Assembly: GCA_933228675.1 (NCBI GenBank)
Contig: OW121744.1
Location: 25,733,642 to 25,797,641, forward strand
Source of the DNA: Stomorhina lunata
Taxonomy: Eukaryota; Arthropoda; Insecta; Diptera; Rhiniidae
DNA: 64,000 nucleotides
Direction: 5' to 3'
The notes beneath the pieces are model-generated. The model was not told the DNA's origin, ran no database searches, and saw nothing but the letters and a program-made list of their open reading frames with translations. Made by a program: the position numbers and the translations under genes. Below, piece by piece: positions 33,486-47,360 of the stretch (positions are counted from its first letter, which is position 1; each line of letters starts with the position of its first letter).

Positions 33486-36400
33486 TATTAGAAAATTTTC
33501 GGCATCAAATTTTTATAGAAAACTTTTGGTATTAAATTTTTTAAAGAAAATTGAGGTATCAAAATTTATATCGAAAATTTTTGGTATCAAATTTCTTAAT
33601 GAAAATGTTTGGTATCAAATTTTTTTTAGAAAAAATTTGGTATCAAATTTTTTTATATAAAATTTTTGGTATCAAATTTTTTTATAGAAAATTTTTGGTA
33701 TCAAATTTTTTTATAGAAAATTTTTGGTATCAAATTTTTTTATATAAAATTTTTGGTATCAAATTTTTTTATAGAAAATGTTTGGTATCAAATTTTTTGG
33801 AATCCAATTTTTTATAGAAAATTTTTGGTATTAAATTTTTTATAGAAAATTTTTGGTATCAAATTTTTTATAGAAAATTTTTGGTGTCAAATTTTTTATA
33901 GAAAATTTTTGGTATCAAATCTTTTTATAGAACATTTTTGGTATTAAATTTTTTATAGAAAACTTTTGGTATTACATTTTTTTATAGAAAACTTTTGGTA
34001 TTACATTTTTTTATAGAAAATTTGTGGCATCAAATTTTTTATTGATAATTTTTGGTATCAAATTTTTTATAGAAAATTTTTGGTATCAAACTTTCTATAG
34101 AAAATTTTTGGTATCAAATTTTTTATAGAAAATTTTTGTGATCAAATTTTTTACAGAAAATTTTTTTTATTAAGTTTTTTTTTAGAAATTTTTTGGTAAT
34201 CAATTTTTTATAGAAAATAAGTGGCATCAAATTTTTTATTAATAATTTTTGGTATCAAATTTTTTTTATAAAATTTTTAGTATCAAATTTTTTATAGAAA
34301 ATTTTTCGTATCAAATTTTTTATAGAAAATTTTTGGTATTCAATTTTTTATAGAAAATTTTTTATATCAAATTTTGTATAGAAAATTTTTGGTATCAAAT
34401 TTTTTATAGAAAATTTTTGGCATCAAATTTTTTAAAGAAAATGTTTGGTATCAAATTTTTTTTAGAAAATTTTTGGTATCAAATTTTTTTATATAAAATT
34501 TTTGGTATCAAATTTTTTTATAGAAAATTTTTGGTATCAAATTTTTTACAGAAAATTTTTGGTATCACATTTTTTAAAGAAAATGTTTAGTATTAAATTT
34601 TTTATAGAAAATTTTTGGTATCAAATATTTTATAGACAATTTTTAATATCAAATTTTGTACAGAAAATTTTTGGTATCAAATTTTTTATAGAAAATTTTT
34701 GGCATCAAATTTTTTAAAGAAAATGTTTGGTATCAAATTTTTTTTAGAAAATTTTTGGTATCAAATTTTTTTATATAAAATTTTTGGTATCAAATTTTTT
34801 TATAGAAAATTTTTGGTATCAAATTTTTTACAGAAAATTTTTGGTATCACATTTTTTAAAGAAAATGTTTAGTATTAAATTTTTTATAGAAAATTTTTGG
34901 TATCAAATATTTTATAGACAATTTTTGATATCAAATTTTGTACAGAAAATTTTTGGTATAAAATTTTTTATAGAAAATTTTTGGATTTAAATTTTTTATA
35001 GAAAATTTTTGGTATCAAATTTTTTATAGAAAATTTTTGGTATCAAATTTTTTAAAGAAAATGTTTGGTATCAAATTTTTTTAGAAAATTTTTGGTATCA
35101 AATTTTTTTAGAAAATTTTTGGTATCAAATTTTTTTATAGAAAATTTTTGGTATCAAATTTTTTTATAGAAAATTTTTAGTATCAAATTTTTTGGAATCA
35201 AATTTTTTATAGAAAAGTTTTGGTATTAAATTTTTTAAAGAAAATTTTTGGTATCAAATTTTTTTTTAAATTTTTGGAGTCAAATTTTTTATAGAAAATT
35301 TTTTGTATTAAATTTTTTATAGAAAATCTTTGGTATCAAATTTCTTAAAGAAAATTTTTGGTATTAAATTTTTAGTATCAATTTTTTTTTCTAGAAAATT
35401 TTTGGTATCAAATTTTTTAAAGAAATTTTTGATAAAAAATTTTTGGTCTCAAATATTTTATAGAAAATTTTTCGTTATAAAATTTTTGGTATCAAATATT
35501 TTTTCAAAAATTGTTGGTATCAAATTTTTATAGAAAATTTTTAGTATCAAATTTTTTATAGAAAATTTTTAATATCAAATTTTTATTGAAAATTTTTGGT
35601 AAAAAATATTTTTAGTACCAAATTTTCTATCAAAAATTTTTGGAATCAAACTTTTTTACAAAATTTTTTTTGGTATCAACTTTCTTATAGAAAGTTGTTG
35701 GTATTAAATTTTTAATAAAAAGTTGTTGGAATCAAATTTTTTATAGAAAATTTTCAATATAAAATTTTTTACAGAAAATTTTTGATATAAAAATTTTTAT
35801 AGAAAATTTTTGATATAAAATTTTTTTACTGAAAATTTTCGATGCAAAATTTTTTATAAAAAATTTTGATATAAAAGTTTTTATAGGAAATTTTTTGTAT
35901 CCAATTTTTCATACAATTTTTTGTCGAAAATTTTCGATACTAAATCTGTTATAGAAAATTTTGGATATAATATTTTTTATAGAAAATATTGGATATTAAA
36001 TATTTAATAGAAACTTTTTGATACCAAATTTTTTTATAGAAAGTTTTCGATATAAATTATTTTATTGAAAATGTTTAATATAAAATATTTCTATAGAAAA
36101 TTTTCGATACAAAATTTTTTTCAAATTTTAAAAATAATAAAAAATAATAAAAGATAAAAATGAACTCAGGCCTGATAAATCCTAATTTTTCAAAGAAAAT
36201 TTTCGATATACATTTTTTTTATTGCAAATTTCCGATTTAAATTTTTTATAGAAAATTAATGATTTTCTGTACAAAATTTTTATATTTGTTTATATATTTT
36301 GGTACAAAATTTTTAAAAGAAAATTTTCGTTACAATTTTTTTTCTAAAAAATTTTCGATAAAAATTTTTTATTAAAAAATTTTTGTTTGTAGAGTTTCCG

Positions 36401-37080
36401 AAAAAGAATTGTATAGAAAATTTTCTATATAAAATTTTTTACAAAAAAAATTATGATATACAATTTTTCACAGAAAATTTAAGTTCTTAAGTTTATTCAG
36501 AAAATTTTCGAAATAAAATTTTTGGTAAAAAAAATCTTAAAAAAAAATTTTGATATAATAATTTTTTGATAAAAGCTTTTTCTAGAAAATTTTGATATAT
36601 ATTTTTTTTATAGAAAATTTTTTGAAGAAAATTTTCGAAATAAAATTTGTTATAGAAAATTTTCGAAATATAATTTTCGAAATATAAATTTTTTATATAA
36701 AACTTTTTATAGAAAATTTTCGACTTCAAATTTTTTATTTAAACTTTTTGATTTTGAATTTTTTATAGAAAATTTTCGATTTAAATTTTTTTATAAAAAT
36801 TTTTTGATATAAAATTTTTGATAAAAAATTTTCGATATAAAATTTTTTGAAGAAAATTTGGATATAAAATTTTTTGAAGAAATTTTGGATATAAAATTTT
36901 TTGTAGAAAATTTTGGATATAAAATTTATTGTAGAAAATTATGAATATAAAATTTTTATCGAAATTTTTTTTAGAAAATTTTTGGCATAAAATTTTTTTA
37001 TAGAAAATTTTGGATACACAATTTTTTGTAGAAAACTTTGGATATAAAATTTTTATGGAAAATTTTGGATACAAAAATTT
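33486..37080. repeat. degenerate AT satellite block I
   Basis: Units of about 27-29 bp built on TTTTATAGAAAATTTTTGG followed by TATCAAA. The units become more diverse towards the right (CGATATAAA types). Includes a 282-bp higher-order duplication at 34381-34944. Confidence 0.9.
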
Positions 37081-38320
37081 TTTATATGTAATTTTGAAAG
37101 TGCTATTTCTGCGCTTTTCTCTGTAGCTTTATTACTATTTTTTTCAACTAAATATATATTTAATTTCCCTTTTATTTGGCGAATTTACTAGACTTTAAGT
37201 GAATGCCTCTCTAGTCCATATTAAATTTTTCACTTTATTTTACCTGCGGAATATTCATTAAAATTCATGATAATATTGATTAAATGAGACGTGTGTGTTT
37301 TTAGTTTATTTTTTATAGTTTTCAAAAGACAACAACAACAAGAAGAAACTCAAACAAATTAATTAGAAATCGTCAATAATAATTTCTTGAAGTTTTCATT
37401 AACAAAAAAAACTTTAAGTGAAATTTTTTGTTTATATAAATTTAAATTTTTTTATTTTATGATTTCGCATATCTTTTCATTTATAGCAATTGAAAGTTTT
37501 AAATGATTTTTAATTTCATTCCAAAAATTTATTTATTACGTTTACATACATCAATTTCTTAATGTAAGAAATTTGCTCATAAATGTCAGTAGACATTTGC
37601 TAAGAGATCAGGAAGGAAGTCGAATTCGGTAAAAAAGATACAAATAGTTTTAAACAAAAAGAAGTAAAAACAAATCATGACACTTAATAAATAAATTTAT
37701 TGTTTTTTAGTTTAAGACAAAATTAAACTGGTTGCAGGATGATATTTTTTTCTTTTATTAGTTTTACAAAATCATTAACACTGTGATACAAAAAGGGGGA
37801 GAAAAAAGTATGCAGGAATTTCCATAACATAATTGCTTTTTGTTAAAGTTCAAAGAATGTGTTTTTTGATTCCATCATTAACAATTTTAAAATTTGATCT
37901 CCAATAAAAGACAAGTTCATTATGACAACATCTACCTATTTTTCTTGTAGCAGAGTGTAATTTATTTCATTGATTACATTGTGTGGCAAATGTTTGCAAT
38001 CATTAGGTGTACGACTGCGTGTGTGTGTGAGTTTGCAACAAAAATCTAGTCTTTAAGATCAAGTTAATGCAATAACTTGTTGCTGCCTTATGGAGCGTTC
38101 GTTTAGATACAGGAAGTCAAAAATGAAAGATTTTGAACATTGCAAATGTTTGGCTAAAAAAGCGGTTTCTGTTACCGTTTATTACAAATACTTTGACTTA
38201 CTTTTTTTCTTCTTAGGCTTTTTTCGAAAAATATTGTTATTACAGTGATGTTCCATCTTGATAACAAAGTGCGTATATCAAAATATAGGCAGATGTGGAA
38301 ATGGGCGTTCAAAATATATT
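37081..38320. other. spacer between AT satellites, no gene
   Basis: No gene recognised. Confidence 0.5.
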
Positions 38321-41300
38321 ACTTTTATAGAAAATTTTTGATAACATTTTTTTCGTAAAAATCTTTGATAAAAAATATTTTTTACTAAAAAACTTCCCTA
38401 AAAAAATTTTTATAAAAAAATTTGTATATCAAATTTTTTATAGAAAATTTTCTATACAACCATTTTTATGGAAAGTTTTTGATATAAAATTTTTTTATAG
38501 AAAATTTTTGGTATAATAATTTTTATAGAATTTTTTGAAGAAAATTTTTGATATACTTCTTTTATAGAAAATTTTTGTTAAAAAAGTTTTCATAAAATCT
38601 TCGGTATAAATTTTTTTATAGAAAATTTTCGATATACAATTTTTTATAGAAAATTTTCGATGTAAATTTTTTATAGAAAATTTTCGATATAAAATTTTTT
38701 ATTAAAAATTTTTGATAGAAAATTTTCAATATAAAATTTTTAACGAACAATTTTCAATATAATTTTTTTTATAGAACATTTTTGATATAAAATTTTTTGT
38801 TATAAAATTTTCGATATAAAATTTTTTATTAAAAAATTTTTAAACAAAATTTTTTCATAGAAAATTTTTTACGATAGAACGTTTTTGATATAAAATTTTT
38901 TATTATAAAATTTTTTTATTAAAAAAGTTTCAATAAAAAATTTTTTATAGAAAATTTTCAATATAAAATTCTTGAAATAATATATTCGATATACAATTTT
39001 TTTATTTAAAATTCTCAGTATAAAATTTTGTTAAGAAAATTTTCCATATACAATTTTCTATAGAAAAATTTCGATAAACAATTTTTTTATAAAAAATTTC
39101 AATATAAAATTTTTTATAGAAAATTTTCAATATAAAATTCTTGGTATAATATATTCGGCGTACAACTTTTTAATTTAAAATCTTAAGTATAAAATTTTGT
39201 AAAAAAAATGTTCGATATTTAATTTCCGATATAAAATTTTCTATAGAAAATTTCGGATATAAAATTTTAAATAGAAAATTTTCGATATAAAATGTTCATA
39301 GAAAATTTTTGGTATAAAATGTTCATAGAAAATTTTTAGTATAAAATTTTCATAGAAAATTTTTGGTATAAAATTTTCATAGAAAATTTTTGGTATAAAC
39401 TTTTTTAGAGAAAATTTTTGGTATTAAAAATTTTTATAGAAAATTTTCTAAACAAAATTTTTTGTAGAAAATTTTCAATATAAAATTTTTTATAGAAAAT
39501 TTTCAATATAAAATTCTTGGTATAATATATTCGGCGTACAACTTTTTAATTTAAAATCTTAAGTATAAAATTTTGTAAAAAAAATGTTCGATATTTAATT
39601 TCCGATATAAAATTTTCTATAGAAAATTTCGGATATAAAATTTTAAATAGAAAATTTTCGATATAAAATGTTCATAGAAAATTTTTGGTATAAAATGTTC
39701 ATAGAAAATTTTTAGTATAAAATTTTCATAGAAAATTTTTGGTATAAAATTTTCATAGAAAATTTTTGGTATAAACTTTTTTAGAGAAAATTTTTGGTAT
39801 TAAAAATTTTTATAGAAAATTTTCTAAACAAAATTTTTTGTAGAAAATTTTCAATATAAAATTTTTTATAGAAATTTTCAATATAAAATTTTTTATAGAA
39901 AATTTTCAATGTTAAATTTTGTTTAGAAAATTTTCGGAATACAATTTTTTTATAGATACTTTCGGTATAAAATTTTTTATAGAAAATATTAATAGAAAGT
40001 TTTCGTTATACAAATTTTTATAGAAAATTTTCGGTATACAATTTTTTAAATCAAATTTTTAGTACAAATTTTTTTATAGAAAATTTTGGGTTTAAAATTT
40101 TTTGTAGAAATTTTTCGGTTTAAATTTTTTATATCAAATATTCGGTTTAAAATTTTTTATAGAAAATTTTCGGTATAAAATTTTCAATATAAAATTTTTT
40201 AAAAGAAAATTTTCAATATAAAATTTTTTAAAAGAAAATTTTCAATATAAAATTTTTCAGGAAAAAGTTTTGGTATAAAATTTTTTATAGAAAATTTTTG
40301 GTATATAGGTTTTTATAAAAAAAAGTTCGGTATAACGTTTTTTAGAGAAAATTTGTGGTCCCAGTTTTGTTAGAAAATTTTCTGTCTAAATTTTTTTTAT
40401 AGAAAATTTTCGGTCGAAAATTTTTATAGAAAATTTTCAGTCAAAAATTTTTATTGAAAATTTTCTATAAAAATGTTTACTAAAAATTTCCTTAAAAAAA
40501 ATTTTATAGAAAATTTTCGCTAAAAAAATGTTTAATACAAGTTTTTTTATAGGAAAATTTTGTAAAAATTTTTAAAGAAAATTTTCAGTTTAAAATTTTT
40601 TATAGAAAGTTTTCAGTACAAAATTTTTATAGAAAATTTTCGGTACAAAATTTTTGGTATAAAATTTTTTATAGAAAATTTTCGGTATAAAATTTTTTAC
40701 AGAAAATTTTCGGTATAAAATTTCTTATAGAAAATTTTCGGTATAAAATTTTTTATAGAAAATTTTCGGTATAAAATTTTTTATAGAAAATTTTCGGTAT
40801 AAAATTTTTTATAGAAAATTTTAGGTATAAAATTTTTTATAGAAAATTTTCGGTTTTAAATTTTTTATTGAAAATTTTTGGTATAAAATGTTTTATAGAA
40901 AATTTTCGGTATAAAAATTTTTATAGAAAATTTTCGGTTTAAAATTTTTTATAGAAAATTTTCGGTATAAAATTTTTTATAGAACATTTTTTATAGAAAA
41001 TTTTCGGTATAAAATTTTGCGAAAGAAAATTTTCAATATAAAAATTTTTATAAAAAATTTTCGGTTTAAAATTTTTTATATAAAATTTTTTTTTTAGAAA
41101 ATTTGCGATATAAAATTTTTATAGAAAATTTTCGATGTAAAATTTTGAGAAAGAAAATTTTCGATATAAATTTTTTTATAGAAAATTTTCGGTACAAAAT
41201 TTTTTATTGAAAATATTATGTACTAATTTTTTAGAGAAAATTTTTAATAGAAAATTTTCAGTTTAAATTTGTTAAAGAAAATTTATGATTTAAAATTTTT

Positions 41301-42010
41301 TTAGAAAAATTATGATGTAGATTTTTTTATAAAAAATTTTCGATGCACAATTTTCATAGAAAGTTTTCCGTAGAAAATTTTTATATAAAATTTTTGATAC
41401 AAAACTTTTTATAAAATTTTTCGGCATTAAAGTTTTAGAGAAAATTTAATGTATCAAATTTTTAAAAAAAAATTTTTTCGATATAAAATTTTTTATAAAA
41501 AATTTTGGTATAAAAGTTTTTATAAACAATTTTCGGTATACAATTTTTTATAGAAAATTTTTGGTATTAAATTTCTTATAGAAAATTTTCGGTATAAAAT
41601 TTTTTTAGAAAATTTTCGGTATAAAATTTTTTGTGGAAAATTTTCGGTATAAAATTTTTTGTGGAAAATTTTCTTCTTTTTAGAAAATTTTCGGTATAAA
41701 ATTTTTTATAGAAAATTTTCGGTATACATTTTTTTTATAGAAAATTTTCGGTATACATTTTTTTATAGACAACTTTCGGTATAAAATTGTTTATAGAAAA
41801 TTTTCGGTATAAGATTTTTTATAGAAAATTTCGGTATAAAATTTTTATAAAAAGTTTTCGGTATAAAAATTTTTATAGAAATTTTAGGTATAAAATTTTT
41901 TAAAGAAAATTTTCGGTATAACATTTTTTCTAGAAAATTTTCGGTATAAAATTTTTTGTAGAAAATTTTTGATGGAAAATTTTCGGTTTAATTATTTTTT
42001 AGAAAATGCT
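38321..42010. repeat. degenerate AT satellite block II
   Basis: Mostly 28-bp units with TTTTATAGAAAATTTTCGG followed by TATAAAA. The best-conserved run is 40640-41000. Includes a 376-bp higher-order duplication at 39105-39856. Confidence 0.9.
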
Positions 42011-43245
42011 TTAATTGTTATATAGTTTAATTATTTTTTAGAAATTCTCTAAATCTAATTGACCAATATGTAAAAAAACGCATCAATTGAAAAAGGCAAT
42101 TCATAAACTGAATCTTTAGTTTTTTTTTAGTGTAGCCTGTTTAGTTTGATCATACCTGAGATTGACTGAAGAAATATCCTACTTTTAGATAGACATATAC
42201 AATTGCAAAAAATACTTATATACTCGTATATGTGAATTTCCAAAATTAATTCGAGCCACTTTAATAACGCTACTGACACAGATTATGTAATTTCCACAAA
42301 ATAATTTAAATCCATAAGGAAAGAAATCAAATTATATTTACACAAGACAAATTAATATTTTCCAAAAACTAAAAATAAAATTGAAAAATTTCCAAAATTA
42401 AGGAAACTACACTTGTCAAATATGAATGGATGAATAGAGGAAATGAAAATATATGAAAATTATGAAATACATATTTAGAAAATAAAAAGAAATTCAATAT
42501 TAAATAATTATAAAATGTTAAATATGATATGGTAGGTCATGAAACTTTTCACCTTTTGTTAAAAAATATTTGAAATGTTAAAGTGGAAGTTAAAGACATA
42601 AAAACGAGTCTGATATGATATAAATAAATAAAAATTAAAATTAATTTTAAGTAAATTTAATTTCAAGTGCGTGTGCCGTCATATTAACATTTTGAAAACA
42701 GGGCTTTTTTAGGCTTATAAAAATTAACGTTAAAAAAATCACATTCAAACACGTTAAGTTTTTTTGTTAAGTAAATAATTCAAAAAAATAAATGCTCTTT
42801 ATAAAAGTGTGAATTTATTGTTTTACCATATGTAAAAGAAAACAACAATGTTAAGGTGAAAATTTCTTTTTTTAATTTTTTCCACTCCATTTGAATTGAA
42901 TGGAATTTAAAGCAAAAACATAAATAACTGAAAAAAAATAATAATATTATTCAAATGTTCACATGAATGTTCAGACACTTAATGTCATTGGTTTTTATAA
43001 ATTTAACAAAGAATAATTATGGTTATGTTGTTTTTTTTTCAATTGAAAAAAATATTACGTTTGTTGCCTAAGTCTTTTGTTTTAATTTGGTGAAGTAATA
43101 GATATGTATTTATGTTTGTATGCAGAAATATTTGATAAGTTAAGTATATTTAAATAATTATAAGTAATTCGATATAAATATTATCAAGGTAATAAATTAT
43201 GTTCATATTTTTAAACTATTAGAAATTTTAATTCATTGCCAAATA
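42011..43245. other. spacer between AT satellites, no gene
   Basis: No gene recognised. Confidence 0.5.
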
Positions 43246-45720
43246 ATTTTGGTATATAATTTTTTTTTTTATTTTCGTTATAAAATCTTTCTTAGAAAAT
43301 TTTCGGTATACATTTTTTTTAGAAAATTTTGGATACAAAAGTTTTTTATAGAAAATTTTCGATATAAAATTTTATGGAAAATTTTTTATATAAAATTTTT
43401 AATACAATATTTTCGATAGCAAATTTTTGATAATAAATTTTTTCTAGAAAACTTTTGACATAAAATTTTTCGGTGTAAAATTTTTATAGAAAATTTTTAG
43501 TATACAATTTTTTTAGAAAACTTTTGATTTTTAATTTTACACCGAAAATTTTATATTAAAAATTTTGTAATAAAAGTTTTATATCGAAAATTTTCTATAA
43601 AAAATTTTATATCGAAAATTTTCTATAAAAAATTTTATACCAACATTTTCTATAAAAAAGCTGATACCAAAAATTTTTACCAAAAATTTGTTGTAAAAAA
43701 TTTTATAGTGGAAATTATCTATCGAAAACTTTCCTTCAGAAACTTTATATCAAAAATTCACTATAAAAAAATTTAAATCGAAAATTTTCTTTAAAAAATT
43801 TTATATCGAGAATTTTCTATAAAAAATTTTACATCGAAAATTTTCTATAAAAAATTTTATATCAAAAATTTTTGTTATAAAATTTTATATCGAAAATTTT
43901 CTATAAAAAATTTTATACCGAAAATTTTCTATAAAAAATGTTTACCGAAAATTTTCTTAAAAAAATTTTATACCAAAAATTATCGAAAAAAAAATGTTAT
44001 AGTGAAAATTATCTATAAAAATTTTACACCGAAAATTTTCTATAAAAATTTTACACCGAAAATTTTCTATAAAAATTTTATACTGAAAATTTTCTATAAA
44101 AAATTTTTTATACATTATAAATTTATAAATTTTCGGTAAACATTTTTTATAGAAAATTTTCGGTATAAAATTTTTTATAGAAAATTTTTGATATAAAATT
44201 TTTTATAGAAAATTTTTGATATAATATTTCTTAGAGATTATTTTCGATATAAAATTTTTTAATAAAAAATTTTCGATATAAAATTTTATAACAAAAATTT
44301 TTGATTTAAAATTTTTTATAGAGAATTTTCGACGTAAAATTTTTTATAGAAAATTCTCTATTTAAAATTTTTTAAAGAAAATTTTCGATTTAAATTTTTT
44401 TATAGTGAATTTTCAATAGAAAATTTCCAAGATAAAATTTTTTATAGCAAATTTTTGGTAAAAATTTTTTTATAGAAAAAGTTTTCGGTATACAATTTTA
44501 ATTAGAAAATTTTTGGTATCAACTTTTTTATAGAAAATGTTGGTATAAATTTTTTTATAGAAAATTTTCGATATAAAATTTTTATAGAAAATTTTCTATA
44601 TAAAATTTTTATTACAAAATTTTTTATATAAAATTTTCGGTGTAAAATTTTTTATAGAAAATTTTCAGTATAAAATTTTTTATAGAAAATATTCAATTTA
44701 AAATTTTGAAAAGAAAATTTTCGATAAAAAATTTTTTAAGAAAAATTTTCGGTATAAAATTTTTTATAGAAAATTTTTGATATAAAATATTTATAGATAA
44801 TTTTCGGTATAAATTTTTTTATAGAATATGTTCGGCATTAAATTTTTAAAATAAAATTTTTGACATACAATTTTTTTAAGAAAATTTTCGATAAAAAATT
44901 TTATATCGAAAATTTTCGGTATAACATTAAATTTTTTATAGAAAATTTTTGATATACAATTTTTTATAAAAAATTGTTGATAAGAAATTTTTTATAGAAA
45001 ATTTTCGATATAAATTTTTTTTTAGAAAATTTTCGACATAAGATTTTTAAAGGAAAGTTTTCGATACAAAATTTTTGAAGGAAAATTTTCGATATAAAAA
45101 TTTTAGAGAAAAATTTTCGATATAAAATTTTTATAGAAAACTTTCGAAATAAAATTTTAAATGAAAAATTTTCGAAATCAATTTTTTTATAGAAAATTTT
45201 TGATTTAAATTTTTTTATAGAAAACTTTTGATATAAAATTTTTTTTCTAGAAAATTTTCGATATGAAATTATTTGTAGAAAATTTTCGATATGAAATTAT
45301 TTGTAGAAAATTTTCGGTATTAATTTTTTTATAGAAAATTTTAGGAATAAAATTTTTTATAGAAAATTTTAGGTATAACATTTTTTATAGAAAATTTTCG
45401 TTATAAAATTTTTTATAGAAAACTTTCGATATTAAATTTTTCATATAAACTTTTTTATAGAAAATTTTCGACATAAAATTTTTTATAGAAAATTTTTAAT
45501 ATAAAATTTGTTATTTTATATTTTCTTTTTATTATAGACAATTTTTTATAGGTTGTTTATAAACTTTTTTATAGAAAATTTTCGACATAAAATTTTTTAT
45601 AGAAAATTTTCGACACAAAATTTTTTATAGAAAATTTTTAATATAAAATTTTTTATTTTATATTTTCTTTTTTTTATAGACAATTTTTTATAGGTTATTT
45701 TTTTTAGAATATTATCGACA
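43246..45720. repeat. degenerate AT satellite block III, with inverted segment
   Basis: The same 28-bp family as block II, but the segment from about 43535 to 44110 is in the opposite orientation (ACCGAAAATTTTCTATAAAA instead of TTTTATAGAAAATTTTCGGT). Orientation returns at about 44125. Confidence 0.88.
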
Positions 45721-46066
<346 letters not shown>

Positions 46067-47360
46067 GGGAATTTTTAACTTGAGTGTAATGTAGAGGCTC
46101 TTGATTAGTATTATCAAATGAGTATTTTGTCAAAACTTTACTAATTTATTATTGAAATATCAAATCACTTCCAGTTACCATCAACAAGTCAATCTTAATT
46201 AACATAATTTGCAGTTACAACAAATATTTGCCTTTCTATAAATTTTTCTTAACTCCTACTTGAAAATTATATCTTTGTTCAGTAAATGACCTCTTAGGCC
46301 ATAGAGAAAAGAGGTCAAAAAACAGTTGGATTTAGCTTAAAAAATCTAAATATACAATAACTAAAAGTACTTTGTGACTACTTTAAAAAAAATGTCTTAA
46401 AATTATAACTAAAACTACAAGTGGCAGCCACGATTTTTTATTACTTGGCTAATTTTTTGCTGAACTAACAAACGACCTTCACTTGTTAAGTCAGCTGGAT
46501 ATTAGAGGTAAAAAAAGTATTGGGGGGAAGTTTCTTTTAGCACTTTTGTTTTCTTTAGACTCCATTTTCCCACCTTAATCAGTCGTTAAGTGTTACAAAC
46601 TCTATACGAGTTAATTTTAAAGTGAATAATGCGGAAAACGTTATAAAAAAGGCTTTAGAAAAAAAATTAATTGTTGTGGGAAAAATTTTGTGGAGTTTTT
46701 AAATGAAAAAAAAGTAATAAAATCTTTTGGATTTTTAGTTTATTCATGTGTTTTAATTAAATTAATTAATTTTGCATAAAAACCATAACATTAGTTTTTT
46801 TTCTTTTCAAATAAAAATTACATTCCTTTGAAAGATTCAAAAACTTCAAAACTTATTTGTTTACTTAGTTTGAGACTTAAATTTTCACATGTCAGATCAT
46901 TTTAAATTTTAAGTAGAAATGAAGTCAAATGATTAATATCTTCAATTAAATGTCTATAAGTCTTAGATTTACTATAAATTATGATGAATTTAACACATAA
47001 TTAATATATCATTAAATCATTAAAATGTTATCCATATTCATATTCATATTAAACCACAATAAAAGCCAATTTTGTTATTTATTGAAATATTAATTGGGCA
47101 CAAATTTGTATAGTTTAAATTTCAATCAATAACTATCAATTATTCATAAACAAAAAATAAAGTTATCACAAGCTTATATATCAAATTTTCCTTACAACAT
47201 TTCTACGATAAGCCTTTAATAGTTTTATAATTCGTTTATTATAATGGGCATAGGCAGCCTATACCACCAGAAGCCGAAGAATTTTTTAAATTTTCGTAAA
47301 TATCACGATCATTAAATGAGTACTAAAAGCACTTAATTGTAATTTGAATGTTAGCATGTT
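46067..47360. other. spacer with a degenerate MITE relative, no gene
   Basis: No gene. Near 47130-47250 lies a diverged relative of the MITE at 22961-23076 (TTCATAAACAAAAAATAAAG, then CAAGCTTATA). Confidence 0.45.

Noticed and set aside
33551..37074. Several frames of 60-100 codons rich in Phe, Ile, Lys and Tyr
   Set aside because: These are translations of degenerate 28-bp AT units; the same pattern recurs in all satellite blocks.
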